From: Sinorhizobium arboris LMG 14919
GTDB lineage: Bacteria > Pseudomonadota > Alphaproteobacteria > Rhizobiales > Rhizobiaceae
Assembly (NCBI RefSeq): GCF_000427465.1
Contig: NZ_ATYB01000008.1
Coordinates: 1-64,000 of the forward strand
Direction of reading: 5' to 3'
Length of the DNA: 64,000 nt
Shown piece by piece: positions 62,436-64,000 of the stretch. A program made the position numbers and the translations under genes. Positions within the stretch are counted from its first letter, which is position 1; the number at the start of each line of letters is the position of its first letter. A model generated the notes under the pieces. It had not been told where the DNA came from, did not search any database, and saw only the letters and a program-made list of their open reading frames with translations.

Positions 62436-63377
62436 TCATTGATAGAACCGGTAGCCGTCGGAGATTTCCCGGCCGAGGCGGTTGTTCTGGCTGATGAACT
62501 CCTCGAGATATTGGTGCAGCCCCTGATCCATGATGTCCGCGATCGACCGGCTGCGCAGCAATCCGAGCGTCCCCTCGGCAGTCTCGTGGGCCGCGTGCCG
62601 CTCGCCGTATTCGCGCGCGAGGTAACCGAGATTGGAGACGAGCTTGTCGTAGCAGTAGGCGAGCGAGCGCGGCATGCGGCCATTTGCGATCAGGAAGTCG
62701 GCGATATTTGCCGGCCTGAGCTCGGCATCATAGACCCAGCCATAGGAGCGGTGTGCGGAAACCGAACGCAGGATCGATTCCCATTGGACATTGTCCATGG
62801 ACGATCCGACTGCGGAGACCGCCGGCAGAAGCACGTAATATTTGACGTCGAGGATACGGGCGGTGTTGTCCGCCCTCTCGATGAACGTGCCTATGCGCGA
62901 GAAGTTGAAGATCTCGTTCCTGAGCATCGTGCCGTGAAAAGCGCCCCGGATAAGCCCGGCCCGCCGCTTGATCGTGTCGATGATCTCCGGCAGGTCGGTG
63001 GTCCTCGCCCTCCTGGCGAGAATCCCCTTCATCTCGATCCAGCATTCGTTGACCGCTTCCCAGGTCTCGCGCGTGAGTGCCGTACGGACCATGCGGGCAT
63101 TGTTGCGGCCCGCCTCGATGCAGGACAGGACGCTGGACGGGTTGGCGCGATCGCGCAGCAGGAAATCGATCGCGTCGCCGCTCGTCAGATCTTCGTGGAC
63201 CTGATCATAGAGTTCGCGCACGCCCGCGCTTTGCAGCACGCCGTCCCAGTCGTCCTCGGTTGCCTCGCTGCGCGTGAGCGACATGCGCAATCCGGCATCG
63301 ATGAGCCTGGCGCTGTTTTCCGCGCGCTCGATGTAGCGGAACATCCAGTAGAGGCCGTTTGCAGTTCTTCCCAGCAT
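62436..63377 (-). CDS. alpha-E domain protein
   Basis: 313 residues, nearly all helical. MLGRTANGLYWMFRYIERAENSARLID at the start and the late VSNLGYLAREYGERHAA are characteristic of the alpha-E (DUF403) family. Members always stand beside circularly permuted ATP-grasp and transglutaminase genes and are thought to assist them. The stop lies 13 bp before the transglutaminase start; the ATP-grasp gene ends 4 bp upstream. Confidence 0.9.
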   Translation of the reverse strand: MLGRTANGLYWMFRYIERAENSARLIDAGLRMSLTRSEATEDDWDGVLQSAGVRELYDQVHEDLTSGDAIDFLLRDRANPSSVLSCIEAGRNNARMVRTALTRETWEAVNECWIEMKGILARRARTTDLPEIIDTIKRRAGLIRGAFHGTMLRNEIFNFSRIGTFIERADNTARILDVKYYVLLPAVSAVGSSMDNVQWESILRSVSAHRSYGWVYDAELRPANIADFLIANGRMPRSLAYCYDKLVSNLGYLAREYGERHAAHETAEGTLGLLRSRSIADIMDQGLHQYLEEFISQNNRLGREISDGYRFYQ

Positions 63378-63381
63378 TGCC

Positions 63382-64000
63382 TCAGTCCTCCAGCACCCAG
63401 GTATCCTTGGTCCCGCCGCCCTGGCTCGAATTCACGACCAGCGATCCTTCCTTCAGCGCGACGCGGGTCAGGCCGCCCGGAATGATCTGAACCTTGTCGG
63501 AGACAAGCACGTAGGGACGCAGATCGACGTGGCGCGGCGCAATCCCCTTGTTGACCATGATGGGCACCGTCGAGAGCGACAATGTCGGCTGGGCGATGTA
63601 GTTGCGGGGGCGAGATTTGAGCTTTTCGGCGAAGGCGGCACATTCCTTTCTGGTCGCGGTCGGGCCGACGAGCATGCCATAGCCGCCGGAGCCGTGAACC
63701 TCCTTGACGACGAGCTCTTCGAGATGCTCGAGCACATATTTGAGACTATCCGGCTCCGAGCAGCGCCAGGTCGGGACGTTCTCGAGCAGAGGCTTTCGGC
63801 CGGTATAGAATTCGACGATTTCCGGCATGTAGGAATAGATGGCCTTGTCGTCGGAAATGCCGGTGCCGGGGGCATTGGCGATAGTGATGTTGCCGGCGCG
63901 ATAGACGTCCATGATGCCCGGTATGCCGAGGGCGGAATCCGGCCGGAAGGTGAGGGGATCGAGGAAATCGTCGTCGACGCGCCGATAAAGAACGTCGATC
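63382..64000 (-). CDS. circularly permuted ATP-grasp protein, C-terminal part
   Basis: The frame is open to the window edge, so the N-terminus is missing. The edge region reads IDVLYRRVDDDFLDPLTF, which is the usual ATP-grasp core of CP_ATPgrasp proteins, then NITIANAPGTGISDDKA and VKEVHGSGGYGM. An ATG at 63912 lies inside this conserved region and is not the true start. The protein is predicted to form an amide or peptide-like bond using ATP, with the alpha-E and transglutaminase partners. Confidence 0.88.
   Translation of the reverse strand, partial: IDVLYRRVDDDFLDPLTFRPDSALGIPGIMDVYRAGNITIANAPGTGISDDKAIYSYMPEIVEFYTGRKPLLENVPTWRCSEPDSLKYVLEHLEELVVKEVHGSGGYGMLVGPTATRKECAAFAEKLKSRPRNYIAQPTLSLSTVPIMVNKGIAPRHVDLRPYVLVSDKVQIIPGGLTRVALKEGSLVVNSSQGGGTKDTWVLED

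Overview
The window looks like chromosome of an alphaproteobacterium of the Rhizobiaceae, most like Sinorhizobium/Ensifer. Reasons: a gbpR–chvE–gguABC sugar cluster in its typical order, a rhizobial-type inositol 2-dehydrogenase gene with a GGAA-N6-TTCC box upstream, a xylose-type transporter with a ROK regulator, many sugar ABC systems, and uniformly GC-rich codon use. No tool was run; all family names are recognised from the translated sequence.

Left part (1–9.99 kb): the end of a peptide-type binding protein, an FAD oxidoreductase, then a five-gene minus-strand operon (isomerase-like enzyme, binding protein, ABC ATPase, permease, CocE/NonD hydrolase) facing a divergent AraC regulator. 10.0–13.1 kb is a short CDP-sugar cassette (rfbF, rfbG, C-methyltransferase). 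13.3–19.9 kb is miscellaneous metabolism and small proteins: an FAD-linked oxidase, a PLP decarboxylase-like enzyme, an EF-hand exported protein, a DUF488 protein, a methyltransferase and a VOC protein. Two short serine-recombinase relics lie at about 1.97 and 19.95 kb. 20.2–28.0 kb is a two-component system divergent from a three-gene RND efflux operon.

28.145–43.181 kb is the unusual part: about 15 kb bounded by inverted terminal repeats (TGTC[G/A]CCACATAAG…) with further internal copies of the same box at each end. The right end lies 14 bp from the 3' end of a tRNA-Arg(CCG) gene. No transposase or integrase is visible inside. The cargo looks like a defence island: a wing-like middle component, a Lamassu/ABC-3C-like SMC ATPase and an effector with a C-terminal PD-(D/E)xK nuclease. 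After these, on the same strand, come a HEPN-type protein, a TnsA-like nuclease fold, a soluble FtsH-like AAA ATPase with an M41 peptidase, and a candidate ADP-ribosyltransferase-fold protein. On the minus strand are a second small ART-fold candidate and two exported proteins. GNAT acetyltransferases sit at the left end. Several of these genes are interrupted by -1 frame changes at short G or C runs. These could be decay, assembly error or recoding.

Right part (43.2–64 kb): tRNA-Arg, a minus-strand xylose-type ABC operon (binding protein, permease, single-domain ATPase) with a 21-bp palindrome between it and its divergent ROK regulator, then idhA, a small membrane protein and a J-domain-like protein. 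The gbpR–chvE–gguA–gguB–gguC cluster follows, continued by an aldehyde dehydrogenase and an IlvD/EDD-family dehydratase, which suggests a non-phosphorylating sugar-acid route. The window ends with an exported protein built of 14-residue repeats and a transglutaminase / alpha-E / circularly permuted ATP-grasp operon cut by the window edge.
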